Source: Zhengitettix transpicula
Lineage: Eukaryota; Arthropoda; Insecta; Orthoptera; Tetrigidae
Length of the DNA stretch: 64,000 nucleotides
Assembly: GCA_037074705.1 (NCBI GenBank)
Contig: CM073591.1
Span: 60,886,897 to 60,950,896, forward strand
Direction of reading: 5' to 3'
Positions 47,061-59,219 of the stretch are shown here, piece after piece. The notes below the pieces were generated by a model. That model saw only the letters and a list, made by a program, of their open reading frames with translations. It was not told the DNA's origin and made no database searches. Each line of letters begins with the position of its first letter. The first letter of the stretch is position 1. A program made the position numbers and the translations under genes.

Positions 47061-47253
47061 AATAAAGAGCGTAAGTTTTCCCGACGTATATTCTGTATAA
47101 AGAGTTCTCGGATTTCCGATCGGGTAACGTGATTTTAGCACAACGTTTCCATGGCTGACACCGCCATCTTCGTCAGTTCACCTGATGGCGGTGTCAGCCA
47201 TGGAAACGTTGTGCTAAAATCACGTTACCCGTCCGGAAACCAGAGAACTCTTT
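47061..47253. mobile_element. Foldback element with ~70-bp arms and 14-bp flanking direct repeats
   Basis: From about 47097, 'aaagagttctcggatttccg' through 'ctgacaccgccatc' is inverted at 47184-47253 around a ~16-nt loop. The central ~50 bp of each arm are identical. The insertion is bounded by ATACTAGTAGAGCT at 47047-47060 and 47254-47267, which looks like a long target duplication. A related half-copy lies near 49567-49660. Confidence 0.8.
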
Positions 47254-47423
47254 ATACTAGTAGAGCTTATTGAACAACACCTTGGCTCAATCCAGGCGAC
47301 GTAAACAAAAGAATTTTTTAAATTGAACTTTCAACGTTTAGTGTTGTCCGTTTAATACGATTTTAAAATAACGCCTTATGTAATTAAACAATTTTTAATA
47401 CTTATTCACATTATTATAAGTAT

Positions 47424-48361
47424 TGTAATGGCAATTAATTAAGACATAAATTGTAAATTTGAAAATCTAAATTGTTAGAGAAATCCTTTGTGGAGACGGT
47501 CCGGAACAGAACAATAATAAACAAGCCGAGCATTGTTTCCTTTGTCGGAAGAGGTATGCGCGCTCAAAATTGCGAGACGGTTGTTCAGTTGGCTGGAAGT
47601 TTTGGTCAAGTACAGGTCGTATTAAAATAGACGAGATATTCTTTTAAAAAGTAAAGTTAAGTAGAAGCAGTGAGCAGTCAGACACGACAGAAATTGGCCA
47701 AGTTGAAATAGACAAGACAATTTCAAATATTCAAAGGAAATTTGTAGAGTAATATCGAGGATTACCAACCAACAGAGTTGATTGGTCCATGAACATTTTG
47801 CTCAAGACGAAATATTCACTTGAGCAGAACTACGAAACCTGCTAAACACAAACAGTCTTGTGAACATAGCCGGGCAGGATTAGCAGAAGTCAACCGAAGG
47901 TGAGACGAAAAGGAGGTTCATCCTGGTTCCTGATTTTTGATCTAAAAATATTAATTTTAGAAGCAGTGCAGTGCAAAACCCCGTCAAGTACAAGGTATCC
48001 TGGAATGCTGCCGTGCGTAACAATATAAAAAAATAATTATGTAAACCTGATTAAAAGATAGACGTCAGATTTCGTTTTCTTCTTTTGATTAAAAATTGTA
48101 AATCAGAATCCATCTTCTTAGTTTAATTTAGTTGACAAGTAAATTTCGTCATAGTTAATTGACGAGAAAATCTTTCCTCTTTTAAATTGGAATTTGTGTT
48201 TTTAAGTTGAGAAATAAAATGATTTGCCATTATCAAACCCAGTAGAGACCCTGAGATAAATTGTTAAATTGTGTAATTGTGTTTAACTTATTGCTAATAA
48301 ATTTGTTTGTTTGAAAATTTGAATAATTTCATTTAAAAGTCCATCTATTTTGAATATTACA
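47424..48361 (+). mobile_element. Solo LTR, 938 bp, with GTAT target duplication
   Basis: This is the best reference copy of the LTR family: TGTAATGGCAATTAATTAAG to TTTTGAATATTACA, with GTAT at 47420-47423 and 48362-48365. Family blocks include 'ggaatgctgccg', 'cgtcagatttcgtttt' and 'aaacccagtagagaccctga'. No primer site follows, which shows that the internal region was removed by LTR-LTR recombination. The 4-bp duplication fits gypsy-type integrases. Confidence 0.93.
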
Positions 48362-48499
48362 GTATATTTATCTCTACAACTCTAAGAATTTTAAATTATG
48401 CGCATTAAACGTTTCCTTGATGCCTACATTTTTGCATCAAAAAGGTCGTAAATTAAAAACTAACGATTATAACTATTTGAATTCTATTTAAATTAAATA

Positions 48500-48790
48500 A
48501 TAAAATTACAAGACTTTTAGTTAGAAAAAATTTAGTACTGAAATTATAAACAACGTTTCGGCCCTCATTCGGACCTCTTCTGGTATGTGGATGTTAGAAT
48601 TATAAAAAAAAAATTATGCGGACTAAAATTTGCGGTCGAAACGTGCGGGAAATCCGCTCGTTAGAAACTTTTGTCAGCAGTAATATTTTTATAATTGTAA
48701 CATCCATAACCTGAAGAGGTCCCAATCAAGGACGAAACGTTGTGTGCATAATTTGAATATTAAAATATTTTTCTGTTAATATTATTACTT
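48500..48790. repeat. Penelope-like repeat pair, two hammerhead-like motifs facing each other
   Basis: On the minus strand, 48551-48584 reads CCAGAAGAGGTCCGAATGAG then GGCCGAAACGTTG. On the plus strand, 48708-48742 reads AACCTGAAGAGGTCCCAATC then AAGGACGAAACGTTG. Both have GTCC/GGNC stem II options and an intact CGAAACG; both carry A in place of the core U. Their AT-rich tails are partly inverse to each other. Confidence 0.55.
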
Positions 48791-50143
48791 CATTTTCAAA
48801 ATAACGCTTTACATTTAATTAATATGTGTCAACGAGAATTAATTGTAAATTGTGTGTTACATAACGCTCGTTACTAGCGTCTTTATTCACCTGTTTGAGA
48901 TGAGACCGACAAGACGGAAAATGAGAATGAGATTGTAGTGTGCCAGTGTGTGCGGGTTTATGGATCGAAATCACTGTAACGAAACGTTCGCCTGCCGTGA
49001 AATTTTTAATTGCTGTGTATTCCTCGGTGTTCGTGACGAGTGTATCGCCGTGGAAGCTGCGATAATCGGTGCAATGGAATTGCGAGAACTGTCCTCCAAA
49101 GGCATTCCACGATAATTGATTGGCTGTATTGGCGAGTGCACTGCATTACATTCACATTTGTGAATGGAGGAGCCGAGCGTTGGACACTGGGCAGAAATAT
49201 CTCATAAAATCCTTATAAAAAACCGTAATGACTTAGTGGCTAGAAAAACAGCACTTTAAAATCTGTAATGTAGACGTGAACAGCAGTACAGAGTATTTAA
49301 TTGCATATTTTACTTTTATAATGGAAATGTAGGCGAACGAAAGATCATGGTAGTTTCTATACATCGGAAAAAAACATTTCAAAGTTGTAAGGAATTAATC
49401 GTCCATACAGTTATCAATAATCTACGTATTAAATGCAATGGTGTGTATGAATGTGAATAATACTAATAAATCATATGATAGTTTCATATCAGTTATATTA
49501 TACACAGAAACGTTAAAATAAATCTTGAAATCAAAGAACGGAGGCTTTTATCGGTGTATTTGTTGAAGAAAAAGTTCTCGGGTTTCCACCTGGGTAACAA
49601 TGCGATTGAAACGCGACGTTTCGACGGACAAATGCACTGCCGTCATCTTCTAGGCGAAGTGTCATTATTGTACAGGAAAGTAAGATACCGGGACTACGTG
49701 AAACAAGGAAGAAAATTGCGTAAAAAGGAAAAAAAATGTTAATATGAAGTGCAGATTGTGAAACAAAAATATTCAACCGCGACTATGACAACTACGTAAA
49801 TATACTTTTAAGAACTTAAGAGTTTCATAAAGGAAGTGTATAAAATACCGGGGACTAATTCACTATTATCCGTATTAAATTGTATAATTAAATATTAAAT
49901 CAACACTTTCAGAGAGGAGAATATTACAATAGCTGATACGCATTTGATTAAATTTCGAAAAATAAATACTTTACAAGCAATATTTTTGCTACGTGGTTCG
50001 ATAAAAACAGAATGGAATATTTTGACCTTAAACGGTAACAATTTATTACGAAATTAGAAAATGTTTAGAGTATTTCATACAAATTATTTTAAACAAAAGT
50101 TTATTAAAGTATTCGCACAGAACTGTGTTCACAGATTGTGTTA
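48791..50143. other. Mostly featureless; one half-copy of the foldback element
   Basis: At about 49567-49660, 'aagttctcgggtttccacct' and 'gggtaacaatgcgattgaaacg' match one arm of the foldback at 47061-47253. Otherwise AT-rich with no supported feature. Confidence 0.5.
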
Positions 50144-50338
50144 TACCACTGTGATCAAAAAGTAAGGTGAAATTGTCATTTAAAACTCCCGGGTATTAGG
50201 AAGGCAGGATATTTTTTTCCCTAGGTTGGTAGGAATGTCTATAATATTTGCCAACAGTCTGTTTGTTAAAAGGTTTACTTATCTCCGAGTTACACGTGTT
50301 TTTGTAAACAACCAAAAGTGAATTTTTCGATTTTTGCA

Positions 50339-51405
50339 ATGGGTGATTTTGTTGAGCAAAGAACTTGCATCAAATTTTGTTTGCGGAACGAATATTCTTG
50401 TGCGGATACGTTGAAAATGTTGCGGAATGCCTTTGGTGATCAAAATATGGCACAAAAAAACGTTTATAAGTGGTACAACGAGTTCAAAGAGGGCCGAGAA
50501 CGCGTTGAAGACGAACCGCGCTCTGGACGACCATCAACGTCTACCGACGAGGGCCACGTCCAAATATCAAAGATTTGCTGCCTGAAAATCGTCGATGGAC
50601 AATTACAGATCTCGCTGATAGTGTTGGAATATCATTTGGCTCAGCCCAAACCGTTTTGAAGAATGTTTTGTAACTCAAAGGCGTCAAGTCTCGACTGGTG
50701 CCAAAATCGGTCAATTTTTTGGAAAAAAAGCGTCGCGTTGATGTGTGTGAAACTTTGCTGTCTCACTATCAGGACCACTTGAAATGCATCATTGCAGGAG
50801 ACGAGACTTGGATTTACGCATCCGACCCTGAAACCACCGGACCAATCCAGCGGATATCGAGCAAACGGTGAAGCAAGACCGATAAGACCACGGCAAAGTC
50901 GATCGAAAATCAAGGACGTGTTGACATTTTTCTTCGATTATCTTGGTGTGGTGCACTATGAATTCCTTCCGCCGGGCCAAACTGTCAACAAAGAATATTA
51001 TTTGAGCGTTATGCGTCGTTTGCGTGAAGCTATTCGTCTGAAACGGCCGGAATTATGGGCGAACAACTCTTAGTTCCTTCATCACGATAATGCACCATGT
51101 CATACTGCATTGGTTCTTTGCGACTTTTTTGCCAAAAACTCGACTCATATCGTTCCGCAACCACCGTATTCGCCTGATTTGGCTCCGTGCGACTTCTGGC
51201 TATTCAGCAAACTCAAAAGGCAATTGCGGGGACGCCGTTTTGACACGATTGAGGAGATAAAAACCGAATCGAAGAAGGTCTTGAAGTCTGTACCGGAGAT
51301 GACTATTCCGACTGTTTCGAGGACTGGAAAAAGCAGCGTTGGAAAAAGTGCGTTTTATCGGACGGGGATTACTTTGAAGGGGATGAAATTGATTTGGAAG
51401 AATAA
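50339..51405 (+). pseudogene. mariner transposase (D,D34D type), inactivated
   Basis: The start MGDFVEQRTCIKFCLRNEYS and the following YKWYNEFKEGRERVEDEPRS are the helix-turn-helix region of mariner transposases (the SETMAR-like group). GDETWIYA (about 50800) holds the first Asp, HHDNAPCHTA (about 51083) the second, and YSPDLAPCDFW (about 51167) the third. The C-terminus GDYFEGDEIDLEE and its stop (51403-51405) remain. At least four frame changes are needed to read it through. Old but structurally complete. Confidence 0.93.
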
Positions 51406-51418
51406 ATAAAGAATTTAT

Positions 51419-52367
51419 TGTAATGCCAATTAATTTAGACATTAATTGTGAATTTGAAAATCTAAATTGTTAGAGAAATTCTTTGTGGCGTCGGTCCGGT
51501 ACATAACAACAATGGAAAAACCAAGCACTGTTTCTTTGTCGGAAGGCCCGCAAAATGGCGTATGCACATGCTAAAAGGCAAAAAGAGAGTTCAGTCTGCG
51601 GGGAGGCGTCGTCGAATTAATAACTGTTAATTGGAGACGATAGAGCAGCTCGCAGGAAGGCATGGCGAAATACAGTTTGTAGGGAAATATTGAGAATTAG
51701 CATTCAACAGAGTTGATTGGTCCCTGAACATTTTTCTCAGGACAAAGTAAACATTCACTAGAGCATAACGACGAAACCTGCAAAGTAAAAAAACAGTTTT
51801 TGTGCACATAGCCGGCCAGAGTTAGAAAAAGTTTCGGTTTAAGTCCGAAACAATAAAGACTCCCCAAACGACGAATCGCAGAATTTACCTAAGGCGAGCG
51901 GTCTTCCGAGAGGACGAAGGTGGATCATCCTAGTTCCTGACTACGTATAAAATATTGATTTAGAATCAGTGCAGAATCTGTGAGTAGAAGCAGTGTAAAA
52001 GCCCACAATAGTGTTCTCGAAAATTAAAGGTATCCTGGAATGCTGGGTAGACGTGAGTAACAATTGAAAACAAAACAATTAATTATGTAAACCTGATTTC
52101 GTTCTCTTCTTATTGGTTAAAATTGTCAATCAGAGTCAATCTTTTTAGTTTAACTTCGTTTACAATTAAATTTTGTTCTAATTTAATTGACAAGTAAATT
52201 TCTTTTTCTTTAATTGTAAATTGTTGATAAGATTACTAATATTATTGATTCGTCCATTATCAAACCCAGTAAAGACCCTGAGAAATCCAATATTATAATT
52301 TGTTTTTATGTGTTTGTAAATTTAAAATATATTTTCATTTAAAAGCCTATCATTAGTGAATATTACA
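51419..52367 (+). mobile_element. Solo LTR inserted in mariner, with a 30-bp flanking duplication
   Basis: It runs from TGTAATGCCAATTAATTTAG to AGTGAATATTACA (949 bp). It contains a stretch absent from the 47424 copy: 'ggtttaagtccgaaacaata' plus 'aagactccccaaacgacg'. The 30 bp before it (51389-51418) recur after it (52368-52397) with one mismatch. The duplicated block includes the last codons of the transposase, so it is host-site DNA, not part of the LTR. Typical duplications for this family are 4 bp. Confidence 0.92.
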
Positions 52368-52441
52368 TTGTTTTGGAAGAATAAATAAAGAATTTATATT
52401 TTATAAATAAATTCACCTTACTTTTTGGTCACAGTGGTGTA

Positions 52442-53383
52442 TATTGGCACGAAACTAATGTAAAATAGGTTAAATAGAAAAATAAGCGACTTTGTTTATG
52501 CCACCGTTTCAGTTAAACTTTAAACATTGTGAGTTCACTTCCTGTTCTCATCTGCAGATGTGTTTACGTTGGTTTGATGCGGGTCTACAATGGCATCACT
52601 GATTTTCAATCAGCTTCCTCTTGGCAGCGGAATCCGGAACCCCAAGTTCGTTGAACGTTTAGCTATTTGTCGGAGTAGCCTCTTTCGGCTTGACTGTATA
52701 TCTCATGTATATACTGTGAGATTCCAAATGTTATTCGCAGATTTTGAGAAAGTTTCAGATTTTTCTCTGAAGACGCCAGCGTTTATTCTCTAACTTCGGT
52801 TCAACAATACGTTCCGTGACATTGTTGCACGTCGAGTTCTCAACGCTTCTCAAACAATTACACAGAAAATAAATAATAAAATTTTTCGACCTTTTTTCAA
52901 GCTTGACAAAAAAAAATTATTTGAGTAATTTATTTTATTTTCTTTATTTATATAAACGTAATCAATTCTACATCTTTTTACTAATAAACTAGCGGCAGGA
53001 AATTGAAACAAATGACGGCTTGAAATTTGCCATCCTTGTTTCCTTCTAAAAAAACGTTTAATTTCCTTCTGTTTTCCACTTCTGAAACGCTAAGACGTCT
53101 TTTTTGGTGACCTTCAAGGAATTTATAGATACGTTCGCTCCCAACAGAATCATTCGAATTTTTGAAAAGTATATTAAACAGTCAAAAGTTAATAAAACGC
53201 CATGAAAATTGAGGTTAAGCTACAAAGAGTCTCGGAACGGTACATCATTCAAGTTTCCAGAAGGACATCAGCAATGAATGACCGCGGACATTCAGGTCCT
53301 TCATTTTCCCCATCGCGGAAGCTATTCGGGTCATCATAGCCAGGACGGATTGCAAATGTATTGATCCCTTTAAAACGCGAGAG
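52442..53383. other. No recognisable feature
   Basis: No supported ORF, repeat or RNA gene. Confidence 0.5.
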
Positions 53384-55440
53384 TCTAATAAATAAAGCAG
53401 AGCGTTTGGTTGTTTGTTTGTTTGTATGTATGTATATATATTTGTATGTTCCTTATAAAAATCTACACCGGTGGAGCAAATTTCACCAAATTTCGTACAC
53501 GTGTTCTTTGCGACCAGGAAACAAATACTGTCGGGGTGAGACGCGTCTACCACCCCCAGAAGCGGGGGTAGTCGGAGTGGAAATATTTAAACATGCTAAA
53601 ACAGTCGATATTTCATTCGGATAAATATTTTTAGGGGTCACAGATATTGATAGTGTTTCTACCGATGTTATATGAATACAATTTCCATCCCCTACACCCT
53701 GGTAAAAGGGCATTCTTAGGGTTTGGGTTGGAGATGCTTTACAGAAAAATAACGCGAAAACAACCGAGATTGGGGTCAAATGGAAAATTATAGATGTCAC
53801 TGAGTCACTGAGATTAGTTATGACATTAAACTTGGCATTTACCCTTCAGATGCAGGGGTAGCGGGGTGGAAATTTTGGAACATGCAAACACATGTATTTG
53901 CGTTGAATAAATATTTTTCAGGGTTAATTATATTGATTGTGTTTCTACTGACGTTGTCTGTGTATAATTTCAACCCCTTTCGGCAGGCGAGGGGAGCACC
54001 CTTAGGTATGGGGATTGCGGGCCGTTTCATATCATTTTCGCCAAATCAACCGAGATTCGAGTCAAATCGGGGGTGTGGATGTCGCTGAGACTATTTATAA
54101 CAAACTGAGAAACGCACGTGGGTGTGTGGGAATTGTCGGTAATGTGAGGGGGTGGACGGGGAGAAGAAAGTTTCAAACATGCTAACCGGCCGATTTTTAC
54201 GTCCAATCAATATAATTCGGGATCAATAGCATTCATAAAATTTCACTACATGTTATCTGTATATAATTTCAACTTCTTTTAGGCATTGGACTGGTCCATC
54301 CGTAAGGGTTGGGGGTGGAGTGGTATTACATGAAATTACGCAAACACATTCGAGATTGGACTCGAATCCGGGGTTATATTTATCACTGTGTTTAATTATG
54401 ACATACATATTACAGCTTAACTCCCCCAAGCGGGGGTGGAGGGGGATAAAATCCTAATATATAATAATATTTGCGTCGAATAAATATTTTTCTGGTTCAC
54501 TGAGATTATAAAATTTCTCTACATGTTCCAAATATTTAATATTAACCTCTTTCGGGATTTGGAGTGGAGCACCCTTAAGGGTAGGTGTGGAGTGGATTTA
54601 TATAAAAATAACGCAAACACAATCGAGATTGGAGACGAATACAAAGTTATGGTTGTGAGTGAGTTTAATTATGATATTCAAATTGCCGTTTAAATCCTCC
54701 AAGCGGGGGTGGTTAGGGGTGGAAATTGTCAAACATGTTAATCGACAAATTTTTGCGACGACTAAATATTTTTCGGGATCAATGAGATTGATCAAATTTC
54801 TCTACGTGTTCTCTGAGTGCCCTTAGGGGTGGGGGTGGAGTAGCGCTACAATAAAATAATGCGATTATAACCGAGATTGGAGTCATATTCAAGGTTATGG
54901 ATGTCGCCGAGTTTAATAATGGCATTAAATTGGCGATTTAACCCCAAGGGGCGAGGGTGGACGGGGTTGACGGGGGTGGAATTTTTCTAACATGTTAAAC
55001 AGTCGATATTTGCGTTAGATAATTAATTGTCGAGGTCAATATAATTGATAATATATCTACCGATGTGTTTTGAAAGATTTCAACCCCTTCCGGGAAGCAC
55101 ACTTATAGGAGAATGTGGAAACATTCAAACCTGCTAATATTTAGACAGATAAATATTTTTTATTTTTTTTAATTTTTTTTATTTTAGGGCAACAGGCTAC
55201 ATGAGGGTGATCCACATTGGGCAACTCCCCTTTAATAGCATAGGAAGGGATTTGAATGGGGGGATGCGGAAGGGTAGAGGAAGGTAGCCAAGGGTTACTA
55301 GGGCCCCCGGGCTATGGTTTAAGGATCCTACCCGGCATTCGCCTAAAGAAATGCAGGGAAAACCCTAGAAAAACCTGCATTTTTTAGGGATCGAAGAGAT
55401 ACATAGAGTTTCAACTGATGTTATCCTGCGAGAGAGCAAC
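53384..55440 (+). mobile_element. Helitron-like element expanded to about six internal units
   Basis: It starts TCTAATAAATAAAGCAGAG like the 16449 copy. Units of ~250-300 bp follow; 'cgagattggagtcaaat'-type blocks lie at about 53762, 54050, 54348, 54625 and 54868, each paired with a G-rich block such as 'gtaagggttgggggtgg'. A separate element is nested at about 55165-55381, after which the unit resumes ('ttttttagggatcgaagaga'). The 3' hairpin and CTAG end are missing. Confidence 0.75.
55165..55381 (+). mobile_element. Truncated copy of the 24.3-kb TIR element family, nested
   Basis: After a T-rich stretch it reads AGGGCAACAGGCTACATGAG and follows copy 1 at 24339 almost without change to 'ctagaaaaacctgca'. 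It splits the surrounding unit at the 'aaatattttt/aggg' position. Confidence 0.85.
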
Positions 55441-56822
55441 TTTGCCGCCAAGGACAGATAGTATTACTTTCCTTTGACTTCTTTGGCGATGAACCTTCAA
55501 TGTTTACATTCACTGGTCAATCTCTTGCATGAATGTTTTTAATTAGTCAATTTTTGTTTCTTTTGTTCATATGTCCGCTGGAAACTGCACCAAAATATAC
55601 ATTCACAGAATTAAATTGCAGTTATAATATTTTATTTAGCATACAAGTTATTACGAGATTTTAATATCCGGAAAATAATGCATTATATTTGTACCTGTGT
55701 GTAATTTGATTAAACCTCGCTGGACTTTCTACTCACAATATGCGGACAAATACATATAAGTAATAAATATTAAATTTAACAAAGCTCCGATATCCTATTT
55801 CACTTTTCGTAATTAAATGAAATCATTTTTTTATATCAATATATGAAATGAATTTAGTCTGCAAATAAACACTATTCCCTTCACGACCTTTTTCCAAATA
55901 GCTGATCAATTTTAAAGCAGACCTGTTTCCGTGTCATACTTCCATTTACAGTCTAGTTTTACATATCTAAGTCATTCCAATATTTATTTCCAGTGTTTTA
56001 TTCAAGTGTACAACACAACCTATTTTCCGCCTTTTTCTGAAATATCTATTTTAATTATTTCATAAGATATTTCTAATTAATTTAAATAATTCACATATTT
56101 CTAATGAATATCGTATATTAGATTGTGTGAAACGTCGTTTTACATGCAATTTCATTGGTTTTTTAAATAATATTTTGTTAAGAAATGGAGAGACATACTA
56201 TTTTCGGACATTTGTTCCGAAAATGAAGGTATTACGAATGATTTGATAAGAAGCAATAAGGTTCAGAGGAGGCTGCGGACAGTACATTTTCAGAGAATTG
56301 TTGAAATTGAATTTATGATAGTGACAATATTTCGAAAAATATAGCGAAAATTATTTCGCAAACGAGAAATAATTAATACATAGTACAGAACTCAGACAAA
56401 GTAAATATGAACGCGGATTTCGTGTTAAGCTTTGCACTATTAGTTATTTTAGCATCGTAAACTTGTGAGGCGTCCTAAGACATTTACGTGGAGATTGAAA
56501 CAACCATAATGTTTTTCCGTGGCCGTTGCCAGCAAAAAGAAAATATTGCAATTTAAAACAACATTATAGAGCTCCTAGATACTAACGCATTTATAGAAAT
56601 AATTCAAGGAAGGGATTGAGAAATTTTGTCATATCACTCAAACAAAATTCAATGAATTGAGATTAAGGTTTACAAAAAGATTTCTGTCCGAGTCAAGTAT
56701 TTCTTTTACGCTTTCGGTCGGCGAGTCTATCGCCTTATGCAAACCTTATGTACTTTAAAAATTGGAAAACGTCAGCTGGCTTTTCGGTAAACTGTCAAAG
56801 CTGACTTGTCAGAAATAGTGGT
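55441..56822. other. No recognisable feature
   Basis: AT-rich DNA without supported ORFs or repeats. Confidence 0.5.
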
Positions 56823-56823
56823 C

Positions 56824-56829
56824 ATGGTA

Positions 56830-56865
<36 letters not shown>

Positions 56866-56888
56866 TACCATATTATACACTACCATAT
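56824..56888. repeat. Perfect AT palindrome plus duplicated 'tatacactaccatat'
   Basis: ATGGTAGTG, about 28 bp of TA, then CACTACCAT form a perfect palindrome. The right arm is then repeated directly (tatacactaccatat twice), and the next base starts the minus-strand LTR at 56889. Confidence 0.9.
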
Positions 56889-57503
56889 TGTAATAAACAC
56901 TAATGATAGATTAATAAAATTTACAAACAATATTTTTATTGTGGCAATAACTCAAACAATTATAAATTTTATAATATTGAATTTCTCAGGGTCTTCACTG
57001 AGTGTTTGATAATAGACAAATCAATAATATTTATAATCTTATCAACAACAAATTACAATTAAAAGAAAAGAAATTTACTCGTCAATTAAACTAGAACGAA
57101 ATTTAATTGTGAACGAAATTTAAAGTAAAAAGATTGACTCTGATTAACAATTTTAATAAAAAACAGAGAACGAAATCTGACGGCTACCTTTCAATTACGT
57201 TTACATAATTAATTGTTTTGTAAATTGTTACTCACGTCTGCCCAGCATTCCAGCATACCTTCTATTTTCGAAACACTATTGCGGGTTTTACACTGCTTCT
57301 AAACTCACAGATTCTACACCAAATTTTAATCCAAAATTTTATATGATGTCAGGAACTCTGATGATCCTCCTTTCGTCGTCTATCGGTTGACCGCTCGCCT
57401 TAGGTGAATTCTGCGATTTGTCGATTGGGTAGTCTTTATTGTTCCGGACTTAAACCGAAACTTTTGCTATTTCAGGCCGGCTATGGACACAAAAACTGCA
57501 AAA
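56889..57503 (-). mobile_element. Truncated LTR
   Basis: It starts at the family's TTACA end (plus-strand tgtaataaac) and follows the minus-strand LTR at 30339 closely ('ctcagggtcttcactgagtg', 'gcccagcattccagcatacc'). The block 'cggacttaaaccgaaactt' is shared with the LTR at 51419. Similarity stops near 57503, so the U3 half is missing. Confidence 0.85.
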
Positions 57504-59219
57504 ACACAGGCAAAAACAAAATCGATTTCGCACAGAATACTGAGCATAGCTCGCGCCTCCTATTGCATTCCGTTTGTTTACGGAAGAGGGCGGTGGCATC
57601 TGGATCGCGACCCTTGATAAGACTAAGGGCAAGGAACAGTCTGGACACGCGCTTCGAAAAGTCTGTCGCCTCGGTCATTAAACTATGGCTTCACAAAGTT
57701 TGTTTTAATTTCTATAAAGTTCATGTTACTTTTAAAGGTTACACAAGTGACTTGAAACATTTGGAGCAACAGGAGAAGTTAGGTAAAAAGAACAATGTGT
57801 TAAAATAACATAAAAGTGTCATTAAAAAGATAAAAAATATAGCATCCACAACCAGCGATAAATTTATGTGCTTTTAAGAAGAAACTTATGAAGTTGGAAA
57901 ATTATTACATAATAGAAGTTTATGACCGTAGATATAGAAATGTCTCTCCATATCCTAAACTGAATTCCCCTATTTTTAGGTGTTTCATTCCCACACTTTC
58001 TTGAACAAGAGCCAATCCAATCTAATGAAACCGGACAATACTGAAGTTTAATTGCACCTCAGATCTTCGAGTTTATGGGTAATAACTTCGACTATTTTAA
58101 GTTTTGTCTCTTTCCTAACACCAGTACAGTGCTTCCATTCATATACAGAAGGGAGTTCTTATCTATTCTATTCTCTATATAGTAACTAATGCCATTAGTA
58201 TGTATGCTACGTTAGAGCTTAATGTTACAAAACATTTATATTGACGTTTTTCGGCTAAGTTCTTGTATGAAACCCGTAAAAGAAACCATACAGTTTTGAC
58301 AATGTTGGAAGAGAAACCAAAAAACACAATGACTATACGAATCTTTTCATGAACCAAGTCAGAACCAAATAGATCCATTTTTAGTCAGACTAATCGGTCC
58401 CAAGAATGGATATTATCCTTCTTAAGTTTATCCGAGGCTCTCATGAAATGAGTAATAATGACATCCATATTTCATTGTTGAGTTAATTCAATATTCGTCC
58501 AGAAATGCGGTATTTTATTATAAAAATTAAATTTGTCTGTTTATTTTTCTCATTAGCATATTTTTAATTATTATATTTTACAATTGTTTAGAAATATAAA
58601 TTAAAAATGTGAAATTGTAAGAACCAATAAACAACAAAAATTTAATTGAAGTAATGGAGAATTAAATATAAATATTTATTTACGCAGTCATATGTATATT
58701 ACTGAACTATGATAAAAATCGAACGACTGAATTGTTCGTGGTTTTCGGTGTTTCGACACGTCATTTTGATCTGCGCAACTTCATAATCTTAAGTAAATTA
58801 CACCATGACTACTGCAGCGAAAGGCGAAGACGTATAATTTAATATTTTTTATGGGCTTAAAATATTTTTTTGATTTCTCGCCTGATATTTCCAGGCATGA
58901 TACACAATTATGGCCTCTGTGTTAACGTATGTTGAGATTACAAAAATAGGGAATTACGTGAATTATGAACTGTACGAAAAATGTGAATTTCTCTTTTATG
59001 GCTTCGTTCTCTTGATTTATTTGTCGGGAAGTCACTTTTCCGGATTTAGTAATCGGGCTGCCGAACTTGACGGGAAAATGTTCGTATTAATTTGTTTATT
59101 GAAATATGATCCCTTTTGGGTTCAGGGATCAGGAAAACGTACCCATTCGAAATAATGGCATTTGGGTAAGCATACGTCGGGTAAATACTTCTTCTTAGAC
59201 TGGGACTTGTCCTGTATAT
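57504..59219. other. No recognisable feature
   Basis: 57504-57720 has higher GC and chance ORFs on both strands ('gagggcggtggcatctggat'). I recognise no family. The remainder is AT-rich and plain. Confidence 0.45.

Larger units (their letters stand above)
50144..52441 (+). mobile_element. mariner element interrupted by a solo LTR
   Basis: The left end CCACTGTGATCAAAAAGTAA then GGTGAA is inverted at the right end (TTCACCTTACTTTTTGGTCA then CAGTGG), with TA on both outer sides. Without the inserted LTR and its duplicated target, the element is about 1.3 kb, full length for mariner. The left TIR appears to lack two terminal bases relative to the right. Confidence 0.92.

Noticed and set aside
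53384..55440. CRISPR-like array because of regular repeats
   Set aside because: Units are ~280 bp, diverged and within a Helitron-like element in eukaryotic DNA; there are no short identical repeats with unique spacers.
57404..57808. 134-residue ORF
   Set aside because: Its first third is antisense LTR sequence (to about 57503) and the remainder shows no domain.
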